Below, one piece after another: positions 53,505-63,300 of a stretch of DNA of 64,000 nt. The position numbers were made by a program, and so were the translations under genes. Origin of the DNA: Bdellovibrionaceae bacterium UBA3535 (GTDB taxonomy: Bacteria; Bdellovibrionota; Bdellovibrionia; Bdellovibrionales; UBA840); contig DFOS01000012.1 in assembly GCA_002376845.1 (NCBI GenBank), positions 149,044 through 213,043 on the forward strand, written 5' to 3'. Below the pieces are notes generated by a model, which saw nothing but the letters and a program-made list of their open reading frames with translations, was not told the DNA's origin and searched no databases. How positions within the stretch are numbered: position 1 is the first letter of the stretch; each line of letters starts with the position of its first letter.

Positions 53505-56089
53505 AAATCTCTCCAGTTGCATTTATCGCAAAAATCTTCTTTAAGTGGTTTGGGCATAAACTCCCCTCTTTGAATTCCTTCAAGGCTTTGCTTTAGCACC
53601 CCACGTACTTGATCCAAGATATCCTGTTGCTCTTGCTCTGATATATAGAAAGACTTTCTAGACTTTGAGGGCGACAAGGAATTATCTAGGGCCAACTGCA
53701 TAAAACCCGTTTCACGGTCTAGGGATTTTAATGAGAAGTAGATGCCTCCCACTACATTTTTTTTCATAACGTCTTGGACAAAAAGACTGTATATAGCAAG
53801 TTGAATACTACCTTCCTTTAGCCAAGAATTGGCATTTTTGTAGGAAGTTCCCGACTTGTAATCAATTAAAATTATACGCTGACCTTGATCTTCATCCATT
53901 CGATCTATGCTACCAGTAAAGTGTATGTCTCCAGCAGTCTTTGAGAACTTCGCATCGTAACTCAAGAAGCCATCCATCTTAAACTCACAGGCCATGGTTT
54001 GGATGTCTGGGTGCTCTTGCCGCCAATTTCTTTCAGCAGTCAAAAATCGTTGCAACTGCCGACAGGTTTCTTCTAAATAAATATGGCGAAATTTAGGGTT
54101 CAAAATTTTAATATCCAATTCTTTGTATTTTGCTTGTACAATTTGCCGGAGATTCTCCTCACTAGGCTGCAAGATTTGCTTAGATAGCAATTCCTCAAGA
54201 CAGGTGTGAAAGAGCGAGCCTTTCTCTAATGGGCCCAAGCGAACACTTAGTGGCTTCGAAGACTCTAAACCAAAGACCTTTTCCGCCGCGTAGATAAATG
54301 GACACTTCACATACCTTTCAAAAGAAGAGGCTGAGATCTTTTCCAGTTTGTAAGATGGTATGTTTGCATTAGCCTCGGCTACTTCTATAGTAGAAGTCAG
54401 CTTGCCGAGGCTATGTGTCTGTTTTAATTGACCCGTCACCTTTAGATTATAATGCAAGAAACTGGGGCTTAAAGCATTGTTTTGCATATCGGCACGAGAA
54501 AAAGATAGATAGACTTGTTTATCAGGATCATGGATCAACTTTAAAGCTTTGTAATAGTTCTTTTTTGAAAAAGGATTTTCAAACCAAAAACCAAGATCCT
54601 GTGTTATCTTTAGCAGATCCAGATTTTCAAGTAATGTAGGAACTCGGTACTTTAAATCTTCATCATTAAAGCCCAAAATGAAAATATGCTTTTGCGAATA
54701 CTTCGCACCCTCTGCCAAATTGGTAACCCTTAAATCCCCTTCAATAAAGTTTTGTTTGGCTGAATACAGTTTTCTAGAAACACTATCAAAATAATTGTAC
54801 CAAGTTTTTAGCGGAAGCTTTTCTGTTTCAGAAAAATCATTCAATAACATGGCAAATAAAGAGTCGGTAGATTCATCTAGTCCTAATCGGCTTTCAATTA
54901 GACCCAATAATTCCCAACAGTCAATCCGCTGTTGGCCATTTACTAAGTCTTTCCATTCTGGAATTTCCTTTAGCCAAGAGTAATCTAAATTTTCGTTAGA
55001 GTAATTCTCTAGTTTTTGATAATTGGTCGTCTCATTGGCGACAGGCAAAATCAAATCTACAGGCTCCCGCTCCTCAATTAAAACTCGTAGCATGCCAGCA
55101 ATTTTTTGCGCATGAGAATAGGCGGAAATTGGCTCATCCATAATAAAGCTCGAGTTGATTCCCTCTTTGTACAACAAGTATTGCAAGAGAAATTCATAAC
55201 GATTTTTATCAGCAGCCAGAATTCGAATGTCACTTTTATTAAGTCCCTGCTCTAATAGGGAGCGAATTTCCCCTAGCACATAAAAGACTTCCTCCGACAA
55301 ACTATTGGCGGCATAATACTGATAAGGTTGCCGCACCAAATAATCACCTATCGCCTGTTCCTTTGCCTCAAAGACCTTTGTCTTTTTTAATAAACTCGTA
55401 TCCGCTACAAGCGGCAAAAACCTTTGATATTCGTAGGGCAAAAAGGCTTTTTCCCCTAAGGTTGGCAGCAGAATATTAACACAATGTTCTTTGGCAATTC
55501 TTTGTAAAATCTTGGCCTCGATGGGCAAGAGATCAAATTCAATATCCACAAATATTTTACCGCTAAAATTCCATTTCTCCAGTATCGTATCTAGATTCTG
55601 ATCAATGATTTTTACTAAGTAATAATCGCAGACAATCTTATCATTTTGAATTTTTTCAATGATTTCATGTAGCACAGACAAGACGCGCTCTACCTCGTCG
55701 GCATCCTCTAGATTGTTTTGCAGCCATTCCTGCAAAAAATCGAACTGACCTGCTTCAAATAAATAATCTTGTAAGTGTTTTAAAAATTGAATTAAAAAAT
55801 GGTCTTTAAACTCAATGGAAAAACGAAAATTTTCTTGTAGCCAAATTTTAAAATAATCATTGCTAACATATTTGTAGTCGCGTCCTATATATCGATAAAG
55901 ATTCTGCCAAAACTCGCTAATTCGTAACAAGTGATTATCTAAAACAATGGTTTGCGACTTAAATATTTCTGCCTGCCATTCACGCTTGTCGTTCATGGTG
56001 GAGACAAGCCATATGTCTTCTGATGGCTTATAAGACTGAAAAAAATCTAATTTTTGTTTTTCATCCCCTACTTCATACAATTCGAGCAT
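53480..56089 (-). CDS. addB: AddB-like nuclease with Fe-S cluster, helicase Walker A missing
   Basis: 869 residues. The C-terminal nuclease domain contains SASSFERYVKCPFIYAAEKVF, IDRMDEDQGQRIILIDYKSG and EGSIQLAIYSLFV, and cysteines at the first segment plus FCDKCNWRDLC, the four-Cys iron-sulfur staple of AddB. The N-terminal helicase-like part lacks a GxxGxGKT motif, as in other AddB-type inactive motors. It overlaps addA by 25 bases from the chosen start. Assignment to AddB rests on the nuclease and the gene pair. Confidence 0.85.
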   Translation of the reverse strand: MLELYEVGDEKQKLDFFQSYKPSEDIWLVSTMNDKREWQAEIFKSQTIVLDNHLLRISEFWQNLYRYIGRDYKYVSNDYFKIWLQENFRFSIEFKDHFLIQFLKHLQDYLFEAGQFDFLQEWLQNNLEDADEVERVLSVLHEIIEKIQNDKIVCDYYLVKIIDQNLDTILEKWNFSGKIFVDIEFDLLPIEAKILQRIAKEHCVNILLPTLGEKAFLPYEYQRFLPLVADTSLLKKTKVFEAKEQAIGDYLVRQPYQYYAANSLSEEVFYVLGEIRSLLEQGLNKSDIRILAADKNRYEFLLQYLLYKEGINSSFIMDEPISAYSHAQKIAGMLRVLIEEREPVDLILPVANETTNYQKLENYSNENLDYSWLKEIPEWKDLVNGQQRIDCWELLGLIESRLGLDESTDSLFAMLLNDFSETEKLPLKTWYNYFDSVSRKLYSAKQNFIEGDLRVTNLAEGAKYSQKHIFILGFNDEDLKYRVPTLLENLDLLKITQDLGFWFENPFSKKNYYKALKLIHDPDKQVYLSFSRADMQNNALSPSFLHYNLKVTGQLKQTHSLGKLTSTIEVAEANANIPSYKLEKISASSFERYVKCPFIYAAEKVFGLESSKPLSVRLGPLEKGSLFHTCLEELLSKQILQPSEENLRQIVQAKYKELDIKILNPKFRHIYLEETCRQLQRFLTAERNWRQEHPDIQTMACEFKMDGFLSYDAKFSKTAGDIHFTGSIDRMDEDQGQRIILIDYKSGTSYKNANSWLKEGSIQLAIYSLFVQDVMKKNVVGGIYFSLKSLDRETGFMQLALDNSLSPSKSRKSFYISEQEQQDILDQVRGVLKQSLEGIQRGEFMPKPLKEDFCDKCNWRDLCRAPHLY

Positions 56090-56201
56090 AAGGCATCTTA
56101 ATTGGATTTAGAGACGTTGTCGACTTTTAGCTATCCTGAGAATGACACAGCACTTGATGATGATTTCGGCATATGCAATACGAACGAGAAGGCCTTTATA
56201 C

Positions 56202-57341
56202 TTAGCGGCGCTGTTTGAGCTGTCTACGAGAGGCTGCATCCAAGGTAAAAATATTAAGATCGGCATCCATTCCTAACTCCAAAACCAGTTGCACCATATA
56301 GCGCCGATCTTCTTCTTGCCCCGTATAGCCACCCAGCTCTTCCGCCCAAGTTGCAGCATCCATACGCAAAAAGAACAAATCCACACTGGCTCCAGCTGTG
56401 TAGTAGCCATGATGAAAACCGCCTCGCACCGATAGTAAGGGTAGGTCGAGCTCCAATCCCAAATCCATCTTTTTTCCTAAGGGGATGTCACTACGATCAA
56501 TAAAGCGAAAATCTGCAGCAGGGCGAATGGTGATAAGGGGCAAATCAATTTCGGCCCCGACTCCCAAACTCATATATTGCTGCTCACTAGTAGGCCTTTG
56601 ATTTTCCTTAGCCGTAAAGTTGGTATTTCCCACATTGAACCAAGAAAACGCCCACTTTAAAGCACCCACCTCATACAACAAACCAAAGTCAGCCCCGACA
56701 CCGCTACCTTCTCGCAGCAAATAGTCTTCAATGGTGTCAGAATCTAGGTCTTCTAAGATCTCCACAGAAACGGGCAATTCCCCACCTGTTCGATCGATCG
56801 TGCGCACACCTAGGCCCGCATGCAAACCGGGTAGCATTTCAAAGGAAAAGCCCACATGAACCCCCGAATCATACTTGTAGGTTAAGTCATAAGTAGGATA
56901 CGAAGGACTAGATAATAAGCCAGTAAACTCTGCTTGCGCGTAGTAGATGGCAGCAAAATTTGGCATATAAAAACCCGCCTTGGCACCGCCGGCGGCCCAA
57001 ACATTTTGCCCATAAAGCTCACGAATAGTGGTGACAAAACCATCCGCATCATCACTATCGCTGACATCGGTCAATGCGTCTTGCACTTCCGTAATATCGT
57101 TAATCCCCACATAGGGATCAACGAGTAAAAAGCGAAAGCCTCGAACTCTGGATAGCGCCGCAGGGTTGTAGTAAAGCGCATCACTATTATCGGCAATGGC
57201 GGAGAAGGCATTTCCCATTCCAAGGGCGCGGGCCGAATAGCCGCGATAGTTTAGAACATCCACTGCTTGGGCATCTTGTAAAAAGAAAAAGAAAAGAAAG
57301 CTTACAAGGGACAAACTGCTCCCCCGCAGCCGCCGCCGCAT
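56202..57341 (-). CDS. Outer-membrane protein of the FadL/PorV-like group (paralogue 1)
   Basis: 379 residues. After the signal peptide (SFLFFFFLQDAQA) comes YSARALGMGNAFSAIADNSDALYYNPAALSRV, the N-terminal pattern of PorV/UPF0164/FadL-like barrels, then repeated strands (LHAGLGVRTIDRTGGEL, LKWAFSWFNVGNTNF, RGGFHHGYYTAGASVDLFFLRM). A TTG at 57314, with GGGGGAG just before it, may be the true start, avoiding the Arg-rich leader. It overlaps the lipoprotein gene by 40 bases (13 if TTG is used). It resembles the protein at 58296-59381. Confidence 0.75.
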   Translation of the reverse strand: MRRRLRGSSLSLVSFLFFFFLQDAQAVDVLNYRGYSARALGMGNAFSAIADNSDALYYNPAALSRVRGFRFLLVDPYVGINDITEVQDALTDVSDSDDADGFVTTIRELYGQNVWAAGGAKAGFYMPNFAAIYYAQAEFTGLLSSPSYPTYDLTYKYDSGVHVGFSFEMLPGLHAGLGVRTIDRTGGELPVSVEILEDLDSDTIEDYLLREGSGVGADFGLLYEVGALKWAFSWFNVGNTNFTAKENQRPTSEQQYMSLGVGAEIDLPLITIRPAADFRFIDRSDIPLGKKMDLGLELDLPLLSVRGGFHHGYYTAGASVDLFFLRMDAATWAEELGGYTGQEEDRRYMVQLVLELGMDADLNIFTLDAASRRQLKQRR

Positions 57342-58138
57342 ACGCTACCTGCTACATCATTGGCACACAAGCCCAAGCCAATGCCATCGGTTGATTCACG
57401 CATTAGGGCTCGAGCAGCGCAAATTTGCGTAGCCGTAACATCGGCAGCATCGATGACATCACAAAGACCGGCTACCTCTAGCGGTTGTCCCGTATCGCAA
57501 ACACCACTAAGATCGACATCGTTGCTACCATCACCATCATTGAAAAAATTTAGACTTGAAGAGCCAATGTAAGAAAGCATACGGCTTAGAGCCGCAACAA
57601 ATTCCTGCATGTCCGCATCCGAGATATCAGCCGTATCACAGGTATCAAACCCTGCATCCACCTGGTTATTGCCATCCGCACCACGTAGATTCATAATATT
57701 GCCCATCTTTGTCATGGCATTTAGCACTGCCATATTGTAATCGGTGGTAGTGGGGCTTAGATTCGCTATGTTCTCATCAATGATAGACTCTGAAACCGCA
57801 CAATCATTTACAATGGGGGCGGTAGCATTCTCCATACTCTCCAATAAACTTGCAAAAAAATTACCGCTGTAATCCGAAACATCATTTACAAATTCGAGAA
57901 AATCCAGTCCACATTTGCCCATATAGGCTTGAGCATAATACTCTCTTGCCTCGCGTGTGGATTGTTGACTACTGCCCATTTCACTCGTGAATACCGCAAT
58001 GGCTGCATCAAAATTAAAGTCATTGATATAAGCTTGCATCTTGTATATCAAAGAGTCTTCTGAAGTTTCATCCGCAGTGAATTCCAGAATATTGCAGCCG
58101 GCAAATACAAAGATAAACAATAGAATCCATCGACCCAT
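57302..58138 (-). CDS. Lipoprotein with Cys/Gly-rich C-terminus, unknown
   Basis: 278 residues. Lipobox FAGC (Cys15). The middle is acidic and rich in Asp/Asn (SLNFFNDGDGSNDVDLSG), with cysteine pairs throughout, and the end is VCGGGCGGAVCPL. Disulfide bonds in the envelope are likely. GGAG upstream of ATG 58138 is strong, and a TATACT/TATATA-rich block at 58158-58175 may be its promoter. It is followed by an overlapping OM barrel gene, so the two probably work together. Confidence 0.68.
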   Translation of the reverse strand: MGRWILLFIFVFAGCNILEFTADETSEDSLIYKMQAYINDFNFDAAIAVFTSEMGSSQQSTREAREYYAQAYMGKCGLDFLEFVNDVSDYSGNFFASLLESMENATAPIVNDCAVSESIIDENIANLSPTTTDYNMAVLNAMTKMGNIMNLRGADGNNQVDAGFDTCDTADISDADMQEFVAALSRMLSYIGSSSLNFFNDGDGSNDVDLSGVCDTGQPLEVAGLCDVIDAADVTATQICAARALMRESTDGIGLGLCANDVAGSVCGGGCGGAVCPL

Positions 58139-58295
58139 CCTAGGCTCCTTTTTCGTCCTATATATAGTATATATCTCTAGCCACAGAACTCTACTGATCT
58201 AAAGAGCAGCTTTACCATGATCTAGTGGAACTAAACCAAAGTAGGTTTTTATCTACGAATCTCAATTTGAGGCAAAAGCTGCCGAAAAGAACATT

Positions 58296-59381
58296 ATGAA
58301 AATATCAAGGATGATATTATTTTTTGCTGCCTTCATGATGGATGTTCAAATAAGTCTTGCAGCAGAGCGTTTTGAGTTTTTTAATGGTGTCCGCCAAATG
58401 GGTATGGGCGGTGCAAGCATTGGCATTGCCAATGATGAGACTTCGCTGCTTGCCAACCCAACCGGTCTAGGGCGATTGCGAAACTCTATCTTTACTGTGA
58501 TCGATCCAGAAGGGGATGCTACGAGTAATTATTCCGAATACATTACCGATGGCAATGATCCTTTTGACTATTTCGACTTAGAGGGAATCCTCGATACTTT
58601 GAATGAAGAGAGTGATACGGATGACATCTATGCAAGGATGCAGATATTCCCCTCCTTTGTTGCCACCAACTTTGGTATAGGCTTATTTAAAAAACTCAAT
58701 TATGCCGCCGTCCCAAGTGCCGATCGCAGTACGGCAGATGTTACTTTCTTTGATGATACAGCCTTGCTGCTAGGCTATAATTTCCGCTTTTGGGGCGGTA
58801 GAATCAAGTTTGGCTTTACCGGTAAATATATCAATCGCGCTACTTTCAATGAAACACTGACAATTCCAACTCCCAATGCCGATGCCGAAGACTATATTAC
58901 CGAGGGTGTAGGCCTTGGTGCTGACATTGGCTTGAGCCTAACGGCTCCCTGGGCATGGCTCCCCTCGTTAACCGCCGTAGTACGTGATGTGGGCAATACT
59001 TCCTTTCGTCACGCGGACGGCATGCTATACGATGCCGCAGAGGAGCCCGACACTTTAAAACAAACCATAGATGCCGCATTCTCGTTCTTTCCCATACACT
59101 CCAATCATGTTCGCTCTTCGTTTACCTTTGAAATGCGAGATGTTGAAAATATTTTGGACGAAGAAGATGCACAAAGACGCTATCATGCAGGCTGGGAACT
59201 AAACCTATCGGACATGCTCTTTATTCGTGCCGGAATGAACCAGCGTTATTGGACTGCCGGCTTTGAACTGGCTCTTAAAAATGTACAAATGCAAATTGCC
59301 TCTTATGGTGAAGACATTGGCCCCGATGAGGACCCGGAAGAGTCTCGGCGCTTTGTTGCCAAGTTTGCCTACCGTTTCTAA
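58296..59381 (+). CDS. Outer-membrane protein of the FadL/PorV-like group (paralogue 2)
   Basis: 361 residues. Signal peptide (FFAAFMMDVQISLAA) then FFNGVRQMGMGGASIGIANDETSLLANPTGLGRL, matching the start of the protein at 56202-57341, followed by barrel strands and a C-terminal FVAKFAYRF ending in Phe. Transcribed divergently from the lipoprotein. Its 3' end overlaps the convergent E1-like gene by 4 bases. Substrate is unknown. Confidence 0.75.
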   Translation: MKISRMILFFAAFMMDVQISLAAERFEFFNGVRQMGMGGASIGIANDETSLLANPTGLGRLRNSIFTVIDPEGDATSNYSEYITDGNDPFDYFDLEGILDTLNEESDTDDIYARMQIFPSFVATNFGIGLFKKLNYAAVPSADRSTADVTFFDDTALLLGYNFRFWGGRIKFGFTGKYINRATFNETLTIPTPNADAEDYITEGVGLGADIGLSLTAPWAWLPSLTAVVRDVGNTSFRHADGMLYDAAEEPDTLKQTIDAAFSFFPIHSNHVRSSFTFEMRDVENILDEEDAQRRYHAGWELNLSDMLFIRAGMNQRYWTAGFELALKNVQMQIASYGEDIGPDEDPEESRRFVAKFAYRF

Positions 59382-60199
59382 AGCAAACGCAAAATTTCGA
59401 CCTGGCACAAATCATTTAAATTCACACCAATCATGGCCGGAGCTTGCATTACCGGATCTCCTGCAAGATGGCGGCACAAGGCAGTTACTACCAAGGAACC
59501 AGTTGCGTAGGAGCCTGGAGCCACCTGCGGTGCAGGACAAGGCTGACCATCTGCCATTTTTTGAAAAACCTTTTGCATGATCTCCACCACCTTGGGATCT
59601 AGAGCGGGGGCCAATCTTTGAAAAAGTTGAATGTATAGCTCGGAATAGGAAGCCTCTTTAAGATTCATACCTTCTGTCACACCAAAGATTTTACGAAAAG
59701 GCGTGGTATCTGCTTCCATTGGCGGAATAAAAATTGCCATACTACCAAAACCTGCATTCATAGCACTCATGATGGTGATTTTATTTTGAAAGCAATAATC
59801 GTGTAGTGTGGTTACCGCTTCTAAATCTAGGAAGTCGATGGTATCCAAAACAATGTCCCCAGTCTGCACCATTGTTTTTACGTTCTCAGAAGTTAAAAAT
59901 TCATCGTGCACTTCTACATTTATATTCGGGTTTATGGCATGCAGTTTGTTTTTTAATGCAACGACCTTGCGCTCGCCAATATCTGCATTTAGAAAGGCTT
60001 GTCGATTTAAATTATGAATCTCTACTTCATCGCCATCGATTAAGACAAAATTACAAAACCCTATTCTAGCTGCTACTTCTGCCAGTACACTGCCCATTCC
60101 GCACCCGGCTATCACCAGGCGCTGCTCTTGTATTTTTTTTTGCGTTACATCTTCTATATATCCCCAGTTGCGCGAGGTACGTTGTTGGTAATCCGTCAT
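59378..60199 (-). CDS. ThiF/MoeB/HesA-family E1-like adenylyltransferase
   Basis: 273 residues. Nucleotide-binding VIAGCGMGSVLAEVAARIGF, then IDGDEVEIHNLNRQAF (Asp and Arg that contact ATP and the carboxylate), IGERKVVALKNKL and DIVLDTIDFLDLEA form the E1 adenylation core. The CxxC zinc sites of MoeB/ThiF are missing. Residues about 165-273 form a distinct helical C-terminus (FQKMADGQPCPAPQVAPGSY). No ThiS/MoaD-like partner, JAB peptidase or E2 is next to it, so the substrate is open. AGGAGAG upstream supports ATG 60199. Confidence 0.85.
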   Translation of the reverse strand: MTDYQQRTSRNWGYIEDVTQKKIQEQRLVIAGCGMGSVLAEVAARIGFCNFVLIDGDEVEIHNLNRQAFLNADIGERKVVALKNKLHAINPNINVEVHDEFLTSENVKTMVQTGDIVLDTIDFLDLEAVTTLHDYCFQNKITIMSAMNAGFGSMAIFIPPMEADTTPFRKIFGVTEGMNLKEASYSELYIQLFQRLAPALDPKVVEIMQKVFQKMADGQPCPAPQVAPGSYATGSLVVTALCRHLAGDPVMQAPAMIGVNLNDLCQVEILRLL

Positions 60200-60277
60200 G
60201 CTCTCTCCTAGATTTCTTCTCTATCGGTGAATCCATAAAGGATATTATATTTTAAATAAGGAATTCTCTATGGCATG

Positions 60278-60315
60278 TCTCAAAATGAGACAAAATATCA
60301 AGAATTTCTATAAAA
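60278..60315 (+). promoter_or_regulatory. Promoter-like region with nested inverted repeats upstream of the giant prepilin gene
   Basis: TCTCA-AAA-TGAGA (60278-60290) is a perfect short palindrome overlapping a possible -35 (TGAGAC, 60286-60291) that lies 18 bases from TATAAA (60310-60315). TCTCAAAAT (60278-60286) also pairs with ATTTTGAGA (60320-60328), and TGAGA recurs at 60330-60334. This would suit a repressor over the -35 box. By eye only. Confidence 0.35.
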
Positions 60316-60363
60316 TCTAATTTTGAGATTGAGATTTTTGTGAGTAATTCCGATAGGATGATT

Positions 60364-63300
60364 ATGATAAAAAACCATAAAGGTGTTAATCTTTTAGAGG
60401 TAATGATCGCCGCTGGTTTGGTTAGCGGCATAGCCTTGTTGGTTTCCTCCTACGTAGTTGAAAACGTAAAAGGCACAAAGGACATTCAAGAGTCCGCTTC
60501 ATGCAGTTCTCGCTTGCAGTCCATGGTCTCCTCCATCAAAAGCATAGACAATAATAACCGAGTAATCCCATGGCTACCGGCAAGTGATAATCTGAATCCT
60601 AATACTGTATTTATCGAAGATGGAAATCTACAAAGATTTGAATACAATATGCTAAACCTTGCACCCATCGACTCCAATGTTGCCTACAGTGGCGATAGCG
60701 TGGGCTTTCCTAATACTACGGGAAATCATTTTCGCAATATTATAGAGGCCAACAAAAGCATTGCCAGAAATGCTCAAAATTGGCAATTGGTTCAATCTGC
60801 TTCAACCCGCCTTTTATCTGCCTACCAGGATATGTGTGCCGAAGAGACTTTGGTTACGCCCGATCCTCGCGGGGATGTATTGCAAGAAGCAAGTTGGCGA
60901 AATATTGGCGGCTTAACCAATCCCGAGGTACGGGCACAAGTGCAATTGGAGGAAGGGCAAAATCTTCTTCCGTGCACTAGCTCTTGGAACCCCGTGATTC
61001 AAAACAACAACCCACTGGCTCCGACAACACACAACCGTTCCTTTCGCGTAAATTTAAAACTGTCCTTTCTGGAAACTGATGGAAATACTCAGTTTTGTGA
61101 AACCTCATTCAACGTAAAGCCAGGACGAATTCCCAACCCTCCTGGTCCATTAAATATTACCTGGTCCATTACCAGCGGCACTGCTGCCAGTGCTGGCAGG
61201 TACGCATGTGGAAGTCCCAGCAACCGTCCCACAGTTACCTACAATGTTTCGGGTATAACCACAGGCTCCCAAGTATTGTGCCGGGTCGATTATGCTCGAG
61301 AAGCCATTGGCCGGGATGGCCACAACAATACCGGATGGTTTGTTTGCGGTTTAGGTAGCAATATCCTTGGCTCCCCTATTCAAGTCAGTGCAGGAGTGAA
61401 TCAATTTGATTTAAGTATTGAAAATTTGGCTGAAGGTTTTTATCGCCTGCATGTTATGGAAATCGATGTTGCCCGCAACGTCACCATTACCTCAGGTTTG
61501 ACCGGTTTGGGACCGGGCGATTCCGATGCTTTTGATTTTGGAGTGGATTTGTATCGCCCCTTACGTGCAAGCCCCGTTCCTCCTAGTGGACTCATCGCTA
61601 CAACCTCGGAGCATTTAGGTAGTGTACCTGCTTCAAGTAAGTGGAGTGGTATCGATGCTAGCTTTGGAGGTGCATTGTTTCAATGTGAAGAAGGCAGCCA
61701 GGATTGGACGGCAAATGTTGTTCCCGCGCCCGGCTCTTTTCCTGTTACGCCTGATAAGTATGGTATTCGCCTGCGAGTGAAGGGCGATACCAGTATGCCA
61801 AATTGTGATAATACAGTAATGCCAACCAACATTCGCAGTGGCGGAAATTATGAAGCCGTAGCCTTGGCTTGTGACGGTTGTGGACCTGCCACAGATCCTC
61901 CTGAAATTGTGGAATGGATTACGGACTTTGAAAATGATGGCATTCCGAGTGGACCAGCATCCACCTTGGATCGCCCGGTTCCCACACTTGTGTCCTCCAG
62001 TGCCGGAATGAATGGAACCTTTGTGGAAGGCGCAAGCGGAATGCTACCTACGGTAGCCGCGCTACCAACCAAAGTGCTTTCTACAGACGATCAGTATGAG
62101 TTAAAAAGAGCCGACCTTGCAGCCAATATTAGCCAAGTCATTGACTGGGCAGGCATGCCTGCTGGTTGCACTCCTCCCGCAGCCGATGAGGGTGGAATAT
62201 GCTATCAAGCAATGGATGGTTGCGGGCGAATTACCAACTCCCCCCTGACTCCCTACCGGGTACGCGGCTCCGATATGGCCGGCGGTGATAAATGTGAAGG
62301 TGTAGAATGCGCACCCGGCTTTGTCTGCGACAAAAAAGGACCTGATGCTGGTAAATGTAAAGCTGTTACTTCTGTAGATTGGCTTTATGACAGCATGGTG
62401 GGAGATAACCGCTGCTTCAAATCCACGAGCATTTCAAATCCTTGTGAAAATGATACGCAAAACTCCTCTTGCTTAGGCGATACATATAAATGTATGGGTG
62501 CCGTGCCCTCGTGCCCAGGAACTACCACCGACGTTTCTAGATCTTGTAGCCGCGATGGCGAGTCTTGTAGCATTTCTATCTCGTGTGAAGATGCAGAAGG
62601 CGAGCCCATTTCTGTGGATGCTAATTCTGGTACCTGTGCCGTGATAAATAAGGGAACTTGCCAAGCGCCTGATGCCAGTCCCGTGGCAGGCCCTGGAGAA
62701 AAATGTCCAATATTCTCCAGCTGTGGTGTGGGCTCTGAGGCGCCAACAAGTGTCGATCCAGGAGTCGCTTGTACTGCCGTGGCAACCTGCACGGCTAGCG
62801 AAACAGAGTTTGCAACCATGGGAGCTTGCAACCTTGAATTTGGCAATTGTGAAGAGCGTGTGGCTTGCCGCAATCGTAGCGAAGAAAATTCTAAAATTTG
62901 TGGAAGCGGCTGTTTAGCTAGTGAAGTCGAAGTTGCCGATATGGCTACATGCACGGCTGATGTAAGACTGGAAAATTGTACGGACAAGGGTGGTATGATT
63001 TGTGCCACAGAAAAAGCCTTTGCTTGTACTGCACCCCAGGTTCCTTGCGAGCCAGGGAATAGTGATTATACCAACTGTGAGGAAGTCGAAGCTGGTAGTG
63101 GTTTTTACTGCGGTGATCCGGCATGTCCTGGGGGCTGCGGCGATTGCCAAGCCGGAGAAGAGCGAGTTGCAAGTATGTTTCTTTGTACCTCCAACCCGCT
63201 GCTAACGAATTGTATTACACGAGGTAGCGATGTTTGTGCTCAGCGAATATCCCCTTCGTGCACTGCCCCTCGTATCTCTTGCAGTCCTGGTGAGCCTGGC

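Noticed and set aside
58141..58200. Alternating TATATA tract as a possible repeat or origin element
   Set aside because: Too short and imperfect; best read as an AT-rich promoter of the lipoprotein gene.
62385..63008. 207-codon minus-strand frame inside the Cys-rich gene
   Set aside because: Antisense shadow of a Ser/Thr/Cys-rich coding region, without a start signal or domain.
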